Assembly: GCF_018687715.1 (NCBI RefSeq)
Contig: NC_056759.1
Coordinates: 28,518,385-28,582,384 of the forward strand
Origin: Carya illinoinensis
Lineage: Eukaryota; Streptophyta; Magnoliopsida; Fagales; Juglandaceae
Direction of reading: 5' to 3'
DNA length: 64,000 bases
How positions within the stretch are numbered: position 1 is the first letter of the stretch; each line of letters opens with the position of its first letter. The translations under genes were made by a program, and so were the position numbers. The notes under the pieces are model-generated. The model ran no database searches and was not told the origin of the DNA. It saw only the letters and a list, made by a program, of their open reading frames with translations. Positions 47,557 to 58,743 of this stretch are shown piece by piece.

Positions 47557-47690
47557 TTGACCAAAATTGGAATATGGGAAGCTAATAGGAGAAGATGAAG
47601 CTTGAGCTTTGTAAAAGTGTGGATGAGATTGAGAAGAGAATGATGGTGCTTCAGGATCAAGAAGCTGAAATAAGACTTCACAAACACTAG
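47557..47690 (+). pseudogene. Possible 3' exon of the AS8-like gene
   Basis: A good acceptor (ttgcttgtatttgtag) lies just after the copia element. The following sequence has an ATG at 47595 reading MKLELCKSVDEIEKRMMVLQ then DQEAEIRLHKH and a stop, a helical charged tail. The plain continuation of the upstream frame hits a stop after 11 codons. The link to 37516-37757 is an inference from position and orientation. Confidence 0.35.
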
Positions 47691-47727
47691 TCTGGGTGTA
47701 TGGGATTTTTTCAGTTGTTGTGTCATG

Positions 47728-48762
47728 TTCATCGCTCTGTCCTAATCTGTGATAATAGCTTTTGGAGATATAATATCCATACACTGTAAATAGGTCTAGG
47801 CTAACTAGACAAACGTCTTCGTATCCTCACTGGATATCGATCCTGCACCAGACAAAATTGATTGGCTATGGTAGTTTACACCACAAATGGTGCAGATGCA
47901 ATCCCATATATATTTGTCAGGTATGTAGTGTTGAATGTGACCATATTACTGAAATACTGATATACTACCTTGCTATGAGGATTTGCTCAAAAGACATTTT
48001 TTAACTCTCGTCATCATCTAAATCCATCAATGCAAAGAACTCGGGATTTTTATATTGCACTCTTACCTTTCCCAAGTTGCAGATGTCTTGCTTTATCGAT
48101 GTAATTTCGACAATCATTTTCTAAAAATGGGAAATTCTCGAATCCACCTTCGCCAAAGACAAGAGATCTGAAACTCTTGTTCATTCGGATACCAGCCAAA
48201 TTGTTTGTATATAGGACTCTTTTTATAGACCCACTTCTCTATTACATTGGAAGAAGCGGGATTTAGTTAGACTGAAGTTGTGGTTGTGGACATTATGAAC
48301 TATTGTCAACCTAAACTTTCCGTCAACTTTTGAGGCATTAATATTTGCCTTACATTCTGTCTTTTCTGTTGATCGTGGTTTGGCAACATTCGACGCCCTA
48401 TTACAGGCCTTCCCACCACAAACACAACCAAGGGTGGCATATCTAATATTGTCATTCTCTCCCTTTTTAGTCTTTCTTGTTATCACTCCAAACCCAAATT
48501 TCTTAGCATACTACTTATAATAACTCATAACTTTTTCAAAAGAATTAAACTCCATCCTCGACTTTGGCTCCTGAATTGTATCATCAACAACTTCATCCTC
48601 TAACCGAGGTGTCTTGGCAATGCCATCCTTGGCTTCTTGTGAATCTGGTCTATATTCGTTGCTTTCTTCAACTATAGAGGATGTACATGGAATATCAGTT
48701 TCCCTACACTCGGGTGTTTCCTCTACACCAACTCTTCTGCTCGTAGTGGAGCTTGTAGTCAT
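47728..48762 (-). pseudogene. FAR1/FHY3-family (MULE-derived) pseudogene
   Basis: The minus-strand start at 48762 (MTTSSTTSRRVG) leads to an FAR1-type DNA-binding region: SRMEFNSFEKVMSYYK, KKFGFGVITRKTKKGENDNI, GCVCGGKACNRASNV, TECKANINASKVDGKFRLTI and HNVHNHNFSLTKSRFF. After several stops a MULE transposase-like part follows (FNTTYLTNIYGIASAPF, QSILSGAGSISSEDTKTF, PKAIITD). Homology stops near 47728 at a DRAM motif, so the C-terminal half and SWIM finger are gone. Functional relatives are light-signalling transcription factors derived from Mutator transposases. Confidence 0.8.
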
Positions 48763-50589
48763 GAAAGGAGTCGGGTAACCAGCATTCTACAAAAAGAACA
48801 AAAAATCTATGATATTAAATTTTATAAAAAAGAAGAAGCCAACTTATAAAAAAAATACAAGAACACAATTGCATCACTACTTGAATGTTGCTTAGATATT
48901 AATAGCCATTTGGATATGGCAAAAAAGTCGATGACCACGCAGGAATTGGTTCATAGTAACCGTGCATGTAATTCGTGAAGTTTGGACTTGTTGATGGTAT
49001 GTCCTAACATTTTATTTGACAAGTTATTCATGTGTTATGAAAATACATATAAACTCAAGACAGTCCTAAAAGTTTATAACAAATATAACATACTGTGAGT
49101 TTATAATCAAGAAAAAAAATGTAAAAGTACAACCAATAACTAGAAAATGACACTGTGAGATAAGAAAAGCAAAAATTCATTGACAATTACCTTGGTAGAA
49201 TATCTGTCTCTTCTTCTCTCTTCTTCTAAAAAAAATTATATATAAATATCAAAACCAGTAAATAAGCATGAGTAAAAGATTTTGTTGACAAACTGGGAAT
49301 CTATACCTTAAAACACCAATGATTAATGTTAAATGAAAACAATCCATAACATTCGCCACCGTCTGTTCCTTATCCTCAAAGATCCCATCATTCCTCTCTC
49401 CAAATGAACAAGTAACTCGCAATCATCGTACAAAAAGCTTCAACTTCTCCTTGAAAACAATTGAGCATTTCTAACAAGCCAAAATTTCCACTATTCTGGG
49501 AGTAATGGCCCAATATAGGCCGTACAAGCCAAATATGGCATTTTGAAGATATAAATGTGCAAGCATGGAGTTTAAAGTTTAGATCTAAATTATCTGTTTG
49601 TCCTATTACGTTTACAATCTGTTTTGTAAGTTGTTTTTCATTTGACTTGGTCGTTTGAATAAAATGGGCAATGGGTTGAGAAGGGATATAATAAGAAAAA
49701 AAAAAAAATTGTGCGCCCAATCAATCACAATCAAACAATTTATTCATTGCATAATTAAAGAAATTAGAGATTACAATTAATTTAGACTACACTTGCAAAC
49801 CCATTTTTAAAATATAAATTTGACTTAGAATCATCCCCAAGAGTAGTATATTGCTTGATTTCTACTCCACATTAACTCTAGAAATCCACATTACCTCATG
49901 AACAAACTTATTTGGATGAGTTCTAAATTTTCGATGCGCTTTTTTTTTCTCACGATGGCATTTTATTACATTCATGATCTGGACGAGTTCTATTGCCACT
50001 ACCCTATACACTTTTATGGAAGAAAAGAAAATAAACCCAGATTATTAATAACTTTCTAAAACCTCACAAAACTAATATAGTATTTTGGGATAATTCCCAA
50101 GTTTTTCTTTTACTTTTTTTTTTCTTCAGTTCTCTACTTTATTACTGAAATAAGCTTAAAAAGCTATCCTTTTTCCTTTATAAATGGAATTCAATGGACA
50201 TTGCAAGAGCCGTCTAGAAAGCATTATTCCCCATATCTGCACCTCAACAACAGGCCCCAAAGCATTGTTCCTCATTGTTTCTGATGAGCTGCCTAGAAAA
50301 GTAGCTAAGAGAGAAAATAACGCAAAGAAATGTGAAAATCTAAACAGCTTACCCACAACGATGATCCACCGGCGCAGCTAGTACCCACAACGATGATCAC
50401 CAGCCCAGATTCAGTGGCTTTCTTAGGCAGAGTGGTAGGGTGTTCCGAGCAACTGAGGAAATCTTCTACTTTTGTTGCTTTGGTTTCAGTTCCCACTTTC
50501 CCTCCCATTTTCTACTTTTTCGTTCGTTTGTTTGTTTTTTTTAATATATCCACATCAATTGATTCCCCCCCATGTACCCATCCTCGTGT
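48763..50589. other. Unassigned AT-rich region
   Basis: I recognise no gene or repeat with confidence here. The small ORFs at 49388-49720 and 50156-50508 have no family motif. Confidence 0.35.
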
Positions 50590-50799
50590 ACCTGTAGAAG
50601 AGCTATTGAGTAAAACCCCAAATGTACCCTTCATGATTTGGAAATGCTATATAGGATCCCTATATTTAGAGAGTCACTATACATTCACTTTCCTCATTTA
50701 GGTTCCTTGCTCCTATGTATCTTCGATATCTTTTTGCATCATATTTGCTACCAAGTGTCTGCACCTCTGACACACACACACACCCACATATACGCGCGC

Positions 50800-51424
50800 T
50801 AGGGGTGTACAGGAACCAACCAAACCAACCGTAAACTGATCAGACCGACGGTTGAAGTATGGAACCGGCAAAGAACCGGTCAGCAAGCGAGAGAAATTGA
50901 AGCAAAATCGACATTGGAGGTTCGGCGTCGTTTGGACCCCTGGGAAACCATTGAACCGATCAATCCGGTCTGTTTATTTTTTTTTCAAATATATGAATAT
51001 AAAATGGCACCGTTTCACTTAAATAAGTGAAACGGCGTCGTTTAGAGCACGTATGTTTTAAAAAAATTGTAATAGAATGGCACCGTTTGGCTTAAAAGCA
51101 AAACGACACAGTTTCAAAATGAGTTCATACCCCCCCGACCCCTCTTCTTCTTCTTCCCCACACCTGTTCTTCCTCTCTGCAACTCGTTCATCATCCATGG
51201 CAGACGACGGCACTGGTGTTCACTCTTCTTCCTCAGCTCCTCCTCCTTCACAGAAGACGCCGACGGTAGACCCACCACTGCGCCGACGCTAATCGAGACC
51301 GATATGATCAATTTTCTCTCCCCAAACCCTCGGTTTTGGCTGGTTTAATAGGAACATTGAAGAGGTTGATGGTGTCTCAGTTCAGCGCCGAAACCGATGC
51401 CAAACCCATCGGTGTACAGCCCTA
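50800..51424. mobile_element. hAT-type MITE inside dispersed repeat A
   Basis: Terminal inverted repeats TAGGGGTGTACA and TAGGGCTGTACA (one mismatch) bound 625 bp with no transposase. The first 9 bases are shared with the hAT-type element at 11048, and ACCGG words are again subterminal. The flanking 8-mers acgcgcgc and gtgcacgc match at five of eight positions within an alternating CA/CG tract. The related copy at 60.7-61.4 kb lacks the element, which supports insertion. The frame 51077-51292 is Ser/Pro-rich and probably not coding. Confidence 0.75.
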
Positions 51425-51426
51425 GT

Positions 51427-51458
51427 GCACGCACACACACACACACACACACTCTCTC
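51427..51458. repeat. CA microsatellite
   Basis: A CA run followed by a short CT run. The same compound repeat is much longer in copy B (60955-61059). Confidence 0.9.
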
Positions 51459-51836
51459 ATGGGAATGCTCTAGGCCGATTTCACTAGAACCTTGGTTCAT
51501 TGCTCTGTTATTCCATTTGTTACCATTTGATTGTGGAAGCATTGAGGCTCTGATTTGAACCATTGGGTCTCTAATTCTACTATTCCATCTTTGATTGTAC
51601 AGCTTCTATGCTCCAGTTTTCGCGCTTTGTCATATTTCCATTGGGGCAAAATTTCCATTGTATAGATTCTGTAATTTGTTCTTTGTGCAATGTGCTGATC
51701 TTGATTGTTGGATGGTTGGTATTTTTGATAATATGTTGTGAATTTTGCTTTATGCAATGTGATTTATGGCAGTCACTCTATTGTTGACCACTTTATTCTT
51801 GAGTTAGTGCATTATTTCTCATTTGCAACTTTTGGG

Positions 51837-53000
51837 GTTGGTTCTTCTTTTAAATTGCCTTCCAAGTGCAGAAGGTGTTCAGCTTGTATATAATGGGAAT
51901 CCAAGGTCGATTTCACAGGAATCAAGGCATTTTCCAGCTTTGTTTGCAATAAGAAAACTATTGGAATTAATAGAGTCAAGAAAAAAAAAGAGTTTAAGCT
52001 GAATGCAACATTCTTAAAGCCACGGGACAAGGTTGAATGTCAGTTCAGTTCAAAATGGAGGTGGAGTTTGCTTAATGGGACCAACATGTGGTGTACTCAA
52101 CAACAATATGAAATTTAGAACCCAAATAGACAAGAAACCGAGTTATGAGCATGGACAGTAAATCAAATGGAAGTTTTAGAACTAAGTTTCTCAAGTGACT
52201 TTAAACAAACACCTAGGCTGCAGGTCCTCTTTGCAGCAAGGGGTTTCAAATGGGATTTGGCGTTTATAAAAACATCACATGCAATTTTAGTCTAGAATAG
52301 AGGATATGGAGAATATCTATAATTTCAGCACTAACAAACACTTTCTGAATAACATCACAGATTTCATATCAACATCAACATTTAGTATCCGAAGCTAGAG
52401 TCTGTACCCCTTAAGTACCCACAGTGCCCAGAGTCAACAATGAGTCAAAACAAGATTACAAATGAACCTCAAGACTTGATTTCTAGGAAATTGATAGGAA
52501 TTCATATGAACACAATTTAAAATCAAACAAAAACCAAAACCCCCAAGCAAAACCTCTTTGTGCAAACGATTCCCTTCACCTAGGTTACTTCGAAATTTAC
52601 CATTCCATTCAGTACGAAAATGAAATATTCAGAACACAAAACAACAAATGGTTCATATAGAAAAATGAAAAGAAGACAAGCAAAATAGAATTTTTGACTG
52701 CAAAAGCAATCATCTTTCCTTATGGTTTTCAGCTCTGCCAACCATCATTCCCCCTCTCTTCCGTCCCACCACTCTCCTTTTAGCCTCTCTTCCTCCATTC
52801 CCTCCAATGATTCTGCTGCACTCTCTCTCCAGGTGGTTATTCCCTCCAATTCCATGCGGTTCTGATGTGGGAAAGCTCTGCAATGTAAGATGTATGAGTT
52901 AGGGCACTGAGAAGGCTCATTCCTTCTAAGTGTAGAGTGAATTCAAGTATAGAAATAATACATTTTTTCCCATTCTGTCCCTGCAATTACTTCTTCTGAA
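51837..53000. other. Unassigned region, possibly the downstream end of the Athila-like element
   Basis: No coding sequence was recognised. It may include the missing 3' LTR of the gypsy remnant to the right, but no matching LTR pair could be found to test this. Confidence 0.3.
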
Positions 53001-54413
53001 ATGTAAGACATGGATGTGCATTCGTAATATTTTAGGACCAAAACAACCTTAGTTTTCAGGTAAAGTTTCATATTATTTCCACCCAATCACACCCCCCAAC
53101 TAGCTATTTGCTAGTCTCTAGCAAACAAAATGAATGGAATCATACATAGGAGGCTATCGAATGACATTCCATATGTTTTGAAAGTCACATGCTATGAATT
53201 ACATCTGTTGAGTATTAGAGACTTTGGAGTAAATTAGTCTAGAATGTCAACTGGGGAGTTTACACACAATTTAGTAAATTAACCAAGGGAATTAAATGCA
53301 ACAAAGTTTGCTCCTAGGTAAGTGTATGGGAAGAGGGTTAGAATTCCAAGATTAACTACCAAGAGGCATTCGAAGTTGCAATCACAACAGCCAATATGAG
53401 ATAACCATATGATCTTACTCTAACTCAAAACCATTATAATGGTGGCTTCCACGTTATTCCACTTGGTTATAGGCAGCCTTTTCCAAAATATGAATGTAAA
53501 TCTTTCTTCTTCTTCTTCTTCTTCTTCTTTTTCTTTTCTTTGGGTTTCTTAGTGGGAGTCAGACCTATGAATGTGCACCTACCACACTTTCACAAGTAAG
53601 CCCTTATCACTAAGTTGCCACACCTCTTGGTTTTCTAGTAGGGGTCAGACCTATGAATGTGTGCCTACCCACACTTTCACAAATAAGCCCTTATCACTAG
53701 ACTTCTTAGAGGTTTTTTTTTCCTTTTTTTTTTTGTACTTTTTTTTTTCAATCCTTGGCTTGTTCCTTTTCTCATGCATTTCAGCTTTCTTCCTAAGCCA
53801 TTAGGATATGGTTCATTAGAGTACCAAACTAGAAGTGTGTTTTAACAACCAATGACCCAATGTAGTCTTCCTAAGCATGCTGGGATTGTGTTGTGTGTGT
53901 TTTGGTAGAGACTTTTAATATTTTTTTTTCCGTGGTTTAACAACTAAATAACATGGATAAGCCCCCCGTTTTGATCTAAATTTTTGACCTCACTCCATTG
54001 TAACTTCAACAAATCGTTTTTCAGCATGTGAAAATCGGAAACAAACATTATTTATTTATTTATTTTTATTATTACATAAATAATACCAACACAGAAAGAG
54101 ATAATCTAATTTTTAAACAGAGAGATGATGCCAACCCAGAGAGATAATCCCCTCCCCCAACTAAATTGTAGCATTGTCCTCAATGTGTGTAGGAGAAGTA
54201 AGAGATGTTACCTAAGGAGTAAAACTTATTATTGAAAAAAGAAATAAAATGGATAATGCCTGTAATGCCAACTGGTTGATGAAGCCAGAATCTTGCAAGA
54301 AATAACTCAAAAATAAAGAATAAGAAAAAGAGAGAAATAAGGGAAGGAAACAAACAAAAAATAAAGAAACAACTAAACAAAGGATGAAAAGTGCAGTTGG
54401 CATATGAGCTTGG
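53001..54413 (-). mobile_element. Post-pol non-coding region of the Athila-like remnant
   Basis: On the minus strand, cattgaggacaatgctaca near 54185-54165 followed by ttagttgggggagggg, and further on tttgctagagactagcaaat near 53125-53106 with gttggggggtgtgattg, resemble untranslated motifs often seen downstream of pol in Athila-type elements. The region has no ORF with motifs. The element end was not located. Confidence 0.5.
53558..53698. repeat. Two-copy direct repeat of about 55-60 bp
   Basis: The stretch gtcagacctatgaatgtg, then cacactttcacaa and taagcccttatcact, occurs at about 53558-53612 and again at about 53645-53698 with few changes. Confidence 0.85.
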
Positions 54414-55824
54414 TCAATTGACAGTTGGTTCCTGTAATGGGATGGATGAAATTTCTAGTGCATAAGTTCCTAAGAATGGTTTTAGTCTTTGACTATTCAC
54501 CTTGAAAGTATTACTACCATTCTGAGGGTTTTTTATTTCTATGGCACCATGAGGAGAAATTGATTTCACTAAGTATGGCCCACTCCACCGAGACCTTAAT
54601 TTTTCAGGGAACAGATGAAGCCTCAAATTGTAGTGTAAAACTTGTTGGTTAGGTTCAAAATTTTTTCTAAGAATCCTCCTATCATGTAAGACTTTCATGT
54701 GTTCCTTGGCTAGCTTAGAATTCTCATAGGCATCCCTCCTAAGTTCCTCTAATTCAGACAATTGGAGTCTTCTCAAGGAACCAATCTTTTCCATATCAAA
54801 GTTGAACTTCTTCACTGCCCAATAAGCCTTGTGCTCAAGTTCTACAGGAAGATTGCATGCCTTACCATAAACCAGTCTGTATGGAGACATACCAAGTATA
54901 GTTTTATAAGCAGTCTTGTATGCCCATAAGGCATCAACCAATCTCAAAGACCAATCTTTTCTTGAGGAATTAACATTTTTTTCTAGAATGCGCTTGATTT
55001 CCCTGTTAGCTAATTCCACTTGGCCATTGGTTTGTGGGTGATACGGAGTGGACACCTTATGCTGGATCCCATACTTTTTGAAAGGTGATTCTAGTGATCT
55101 GTTACAGAAATGTGTTCCATTATCACTGATAATGGACCAGGGCATACCAAATCTAGACACTATGTTGTCTTTTAAGAATTTAAGCACCACTTGGTGATCA
55201 TTCTTTTTACAAGAAATGGTTTCCACCCATTTGGAGACATAGTCAACAGCCACCAAGATATAAATATAACCAAAAGAAGGGGGAAAGGGGCCCATGAAGT
55301 CTAGACCCTAGCAATCAAAGATTTCCAAAACTAGAATAGGGTGCAGGGGCATCATATTTCTCCTAGTTATTCTTCCTAGTTTTTGACATGGCTCGCATTT
55401 TTTGCAAAATTCTAAGACATCTTTAAATAAATGAGGCCAATACAAACTAGATTGTAGGATTTTAGCCATTGTTTTCTTTGCAGAAAAGTGGCCCCCCACA
55501 AGCCCCATCGTGACAAGCAGACAGGACAGCAACAATCTCATTGTCAAGGACACACTTACGGATTATTTGATCAGAACAGTATTTGAACAGGTAAGGGTCG
55601 TCATAGAAGAAATATTTTACCTCAGCTTTGAACCTTTTTAGACCCTGAGGGTTCCACTGTGGAGGTGTTTTCCCTGTCACCAAGAAATTAACAATGCCAG
55701 CATACCATGGTACATTCACAATTAAAAACATTTGTTCATCAAGAAAGGATTCAGAGATTGGCAAAGAAGAATCAGTTTTAGTGACAGTTAATCTGGACAG
55801 GTGGTCAGCCACCACATTCTCCAC
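54414..55824 (-). pseudogene. Athila-like integrase region
   Basis: The largest open piece (54414-55295, 293 residues) is an integrase: [20 protein letters not shown] (first Asp), [14 protein letters not shown] (second Asp), and [20 protein letters not shown] (Glu). The core is followed by [20 protein letters not shown] and [19 protein letters not shown], typical of the Athila lineage. Upstream at 55308-55553 is the zinc-finger part (CKKCEPCQK), separated by one stop. The part 55462-55824 overlaps in another frame and carries the RNase H to integrase linker (VENVVADHLSRL). At least one stop and one frameshift occur. Confidence 0.88.
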
Positions 55825-55857
55825 TCCCTTGGTGTCGTGAATTGTGATATTGAACTC

Positions 55858-56405
55858 CTATAAAAGCAACACCCACCTAATCAGCCATGGTTTAGCATCT
55901 TTTTTGGCAAACAAATATTTCAGAGCAGCATGGTTTGTAAACACAATTATAGGTGACCCTATGATATAAGTTCTAAATTTCTCTAGAGCAAAAACAATGA
56001 CCATCAGCTCCTTTTCTGTTGTGGAGTAATTCTTTTGAGCTCCAGTCAGGGTCTTACTGGCGTAGTAAATGGCATAAGGCAATTTATCTCTACGCTGACC
56101 TAAAACAGCCCCTATGGCAAAGTCGCTGGCATTACACATAATTTTAAAAGGGAGGGACTAGTCTGGTGGTTGCATGATAGGGGCTGTAGTGAGTATGTGT
56201 TTGAGCCGGTCAAAAGCATCTTGATGTTCTGATTTCCACTCAAATTCAGTGTTATGCATAAGCAATTTACACAACGGCTTAGAAATGGAACTAAACCCTT
56301 GTATAAACCTTCTATATGACCTAAAAATGACCTAATATCTTTCACAGTTTTTGGGGTGGGTGACTTAGAAATTAGGTCTATTTTTTATTTATCTCCTTTT
56401 ATGCA
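55858..56405 (-). pseudogene. Athila-like reverse transcriptase end and RNase H
   Basis: On the minus strand SPTPKTVKDIRSFLGH (about 56365-56315) is the conserved link after the reverse transcriptase. After a frameshift, [20 protein letters not shown] then [20 protein letters not shown] (55858-56139) is RNase H. The reverse transcriptase itself is missing: homology stops near 56405, so the element is truncated on its 5' side. Confidence 0.85.
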
Positions 56406-57316
56406 AAGCTAACATAAGAACCCCACGTACCTGAACTTCTTAACCATTCAGAATTTCTCCACAATAGTACTAAAAGAAAATCAATTGTCACCTGTAAAAA
56501 TAGTCACGTACTCCCATAAATTTCCAATTGAATACGTATATCAAAACTTAAACCAGAAATACTAGGCAATCTATTTTTAATCCTCAAGACCTAAAATCCT
56601 CATAATTCCTAAAATACCATCAATTATCCACTTAATGTACTTAACTTTAGTCCAACTCAAACATCAATCTATTTAAGAAAAATCCAAACCCAACCCTCTT
56701 AGAAAATATTATACTGATTTTAATGCAAATAGGCCCTGGTTACAAAATAATATAAAAACAAATACATGTTGAAACTAAAATAATTTCATACTAAATAATA
56801 TAATTTTAAAATTCCTTTATTCTCTTTATAAAAACATTTATTTAAAACTAGGTCAATAGAGCATCAAGGGTTTAACATAAAAAGGAAACAAGCCACGTAA
56901 AACCAATAAGTCCTACTCGAAAGGCTACATCAAAAATTTAAAGCTTTAAGGGCATTTTAGTAATTGAAGAAAAACTTTCATGAACTTTGGAAAAAAACTG
57001 AAAACATAACAATTGAGTAAAACAATGATATCTTACATAGGAAAAATCACGTGCAATGTCGAGATGAAAACTCAAAGTCACCAAGAGTAGAGGTTGTGAG
57101 CAGAGGAGGAAGGAGCTCAGCGGCAGTTGTGCGTTGTGCGAATGAGAGAGAGATAGACAAAGTGATGAGAGAGAGAGAGAGATATATATATATATATATA
57201 TAGGTGAGAGATAGCATGGCGTGTGGGGGAGAGAGAGATGAGAAATGGAGAGATTGAGAGAAAAAGAATTTGTCACAGCATCGAGAGGGAGAAGGAAACT
57301 CACCATGCAACAGTGA
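56406..57316. other. Unassigned region, possibly diverged LTR sequence
   Basis: No gene was recognised. The region sits where the rest of the 3' LTR of the non-autonomous element would be expected, but it does not visibly align with 58744-59597. It ends in GA- and TA-rich simple sequence (57141-57202). Confidence 0.35.
57165..57202. repeat. Compound microsatellite (GA)n(TA)n
   Basis: A GA run followed by a TA run. Short low-complexity ORFs arise from it on both strands. Confidence 0.9.
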
Positions 57317-57955
57317 AAAGGCTTGTGACGCAGCACTCGAGAGGATCGGGGCCGCGTCTCACGGTTGGGCTAGGGTGCACGGTGGCAACGGGCTGGACAG
57401 CTTACGGAGGATGAAGAATTACTCTGTTTTTGGTAGCAAAAACAGAGGTGTAAATATTTGTTCCTACCTGCAGGTGGTTGCCATGCGTGGAGCCGGACAG
57501 TGGACTTTGTGTAGTGGACAAGCGCGGTAGCGTTGGGTGGTCTAGGTGAAGGTTTAAAATGTGTTGAGTGATGGAGGCTGGGTGTGGTTACATACCAGGG
57601 TTTGGAGGCAATGGCTTGTGGAGGTGCAGCAAGGAAGGATTTTGGCAGAGGCTGGCGGCAGTGGGCAGTTTCTAAAATGCAGGAAGGAATGTATGAATAT
57701 TTATAGGTGATTGGAAAATAAAACCCTAGAGGAGGCGAGGGAAGAAACGTGCATGCAGAGTGAATGGACCGTGAAGTCGTGCATGACGTGGAGTCTACTT
57801 GATCTCATGGCCTTGGGCTTTTTCTTCGAATTTTGGGTCTCGACTCAACCTAAAAACAAATAACCCAATTTGTTCAAAAATTATTTTGACCCATAAAAAT
57901 ATTTTTAACCTAAATAACAAAGTTGAAGGAAATCTTAATTTACTGGGGTGTTACA
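57317..57955 (-). repeat. Partial 3' LTR of the non-autonomous element
   Basis: It aligns in order with 59598-60322 (for example ctcacggttgggctagggtg, gtgggcagtttctaaaatgc, gcatgacgtggagtctactt). It starts at 57955 on the minus strand with TGTAACACCCC. The match is lost to the left of 57317. Confidence 0.75.
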
Positions 57956-57968
57956 TTCTCTCCCACTT
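57956..57968 (-). other. Polypurine tract
   Basis: The minus strand reads aagtgggagagaa directly before the LTR start. The adjoining A/T run (57969-57992) is simple sequence. Confidence 0.65.
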
Positions 57969-58725
57969 AAAAAAAAAAAAAAAAAAAAAAAATCATCCTT
58001 GAAATTTGTTGCACAAAAAAAAATCAAGACTCGAATATTTAAACCTGCACAGATTTGCGAATATAGCATCACACTTCGAGAGATCCAAAACAAGTCCAAA
58101 AGTATAAACCTCAACAATAGAATTAAAAACCTAATAATAATTCTAAACTCTCCATATAATCCATGAAGTACATACAAACAACGATATAAAATCTCATACT
58201 ACCATATCACCAAAATCACACTTTTGCCGCGCACTCTTTCAACTTATTAACTTGTATTCCTAAACACGTTGTATAACAATCAAATAAATTTGAAAAGAAC
58301 TAAACTCCACATTTAGCAAGTCCAAACATCTTTAATTCACTATATTTAAATTCACAAAATCCACAAGAAGTTTGAAGTCACCAAACATCAATGTCACAAG
58401 TCTAGACCTCCAGTTCCTAACCAAAATGCATTTCACAAAGTCAATCCGAAATCTAAGCCTTTAAATTTCCACATAATCGTTTCTTAGTCCTCAACTTTCT
58501 ATACCTTAAATCCAAAATTACTACTTAAACCCACAAATATCCACACCTCATATGTTATAGTTTACAAAACCTTAAAACTGGCTTTCAATCAAACCTATGT
58601 TCACTTCAAAATCTAAACCTTAAATCATATCCAAGTCATGTCCTATAGCCAATAGTATAAGCCAATCAAATCTAAAACCTCAATTTTCCCAAAACCTCAA
58701 TCCATAAAGTCTGCAAAACCTCTAA
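57969..58725 (-). other. Short internal region of the non-autonomous element
   Basis: This AT-rich stretch of about 0.76 kb lies between the purine tract and the primer site, with repeated words such as tccaaa and aacctc. I see no gag or pol motif on either strand. Confidence 0.55.
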
Positions 58726-58743
58726 CCTGGCTCTGATACCAAT
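58726..58743 (-). other. Primer binding site (tRNA-Met type)
   Basis: The minus strand reads attggtatcagagccagg right after the LTR end GGGGAGTTACA. It contains the full TGGTATCAGAGC word. Confidence 0.8.

Larger units (their letters stand above)
50590..51836. repeat. Dispersed repeat, copy A (interrupted by a MITE)
   Basis: The left flank (ggatccctatatttagagag, then tcttcgatatct) and the right flank (actagaaccttggttcattg, then gtcactctattgttgaccac) match 60705-61427 in the same order and orientation. Copy A is split by the 625-bp element at 50800-51424, which copy B lacks. The repeat type is unknown. Confidence 0.85.

Noticed and set aside
50156..50356. Minus-strand 66-residue frame with a signal-peptide-like start, possibly a secreted peptide
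   Set aside because: The first codon is GTG and coincides with a splice-donor-like site. There is no ATG and no conserved peptide motif that I can name.
50353..50508. Minus-strand frame MGGKVGTETKATKVEDFLS with a good donor site (TGG|gtaagc), possibly a first exon
   Set aside because: No recognisable family and no second exon found. The stretch contains a short internal duplication of gatcatcgttgtgggta that may create the donor by chance.
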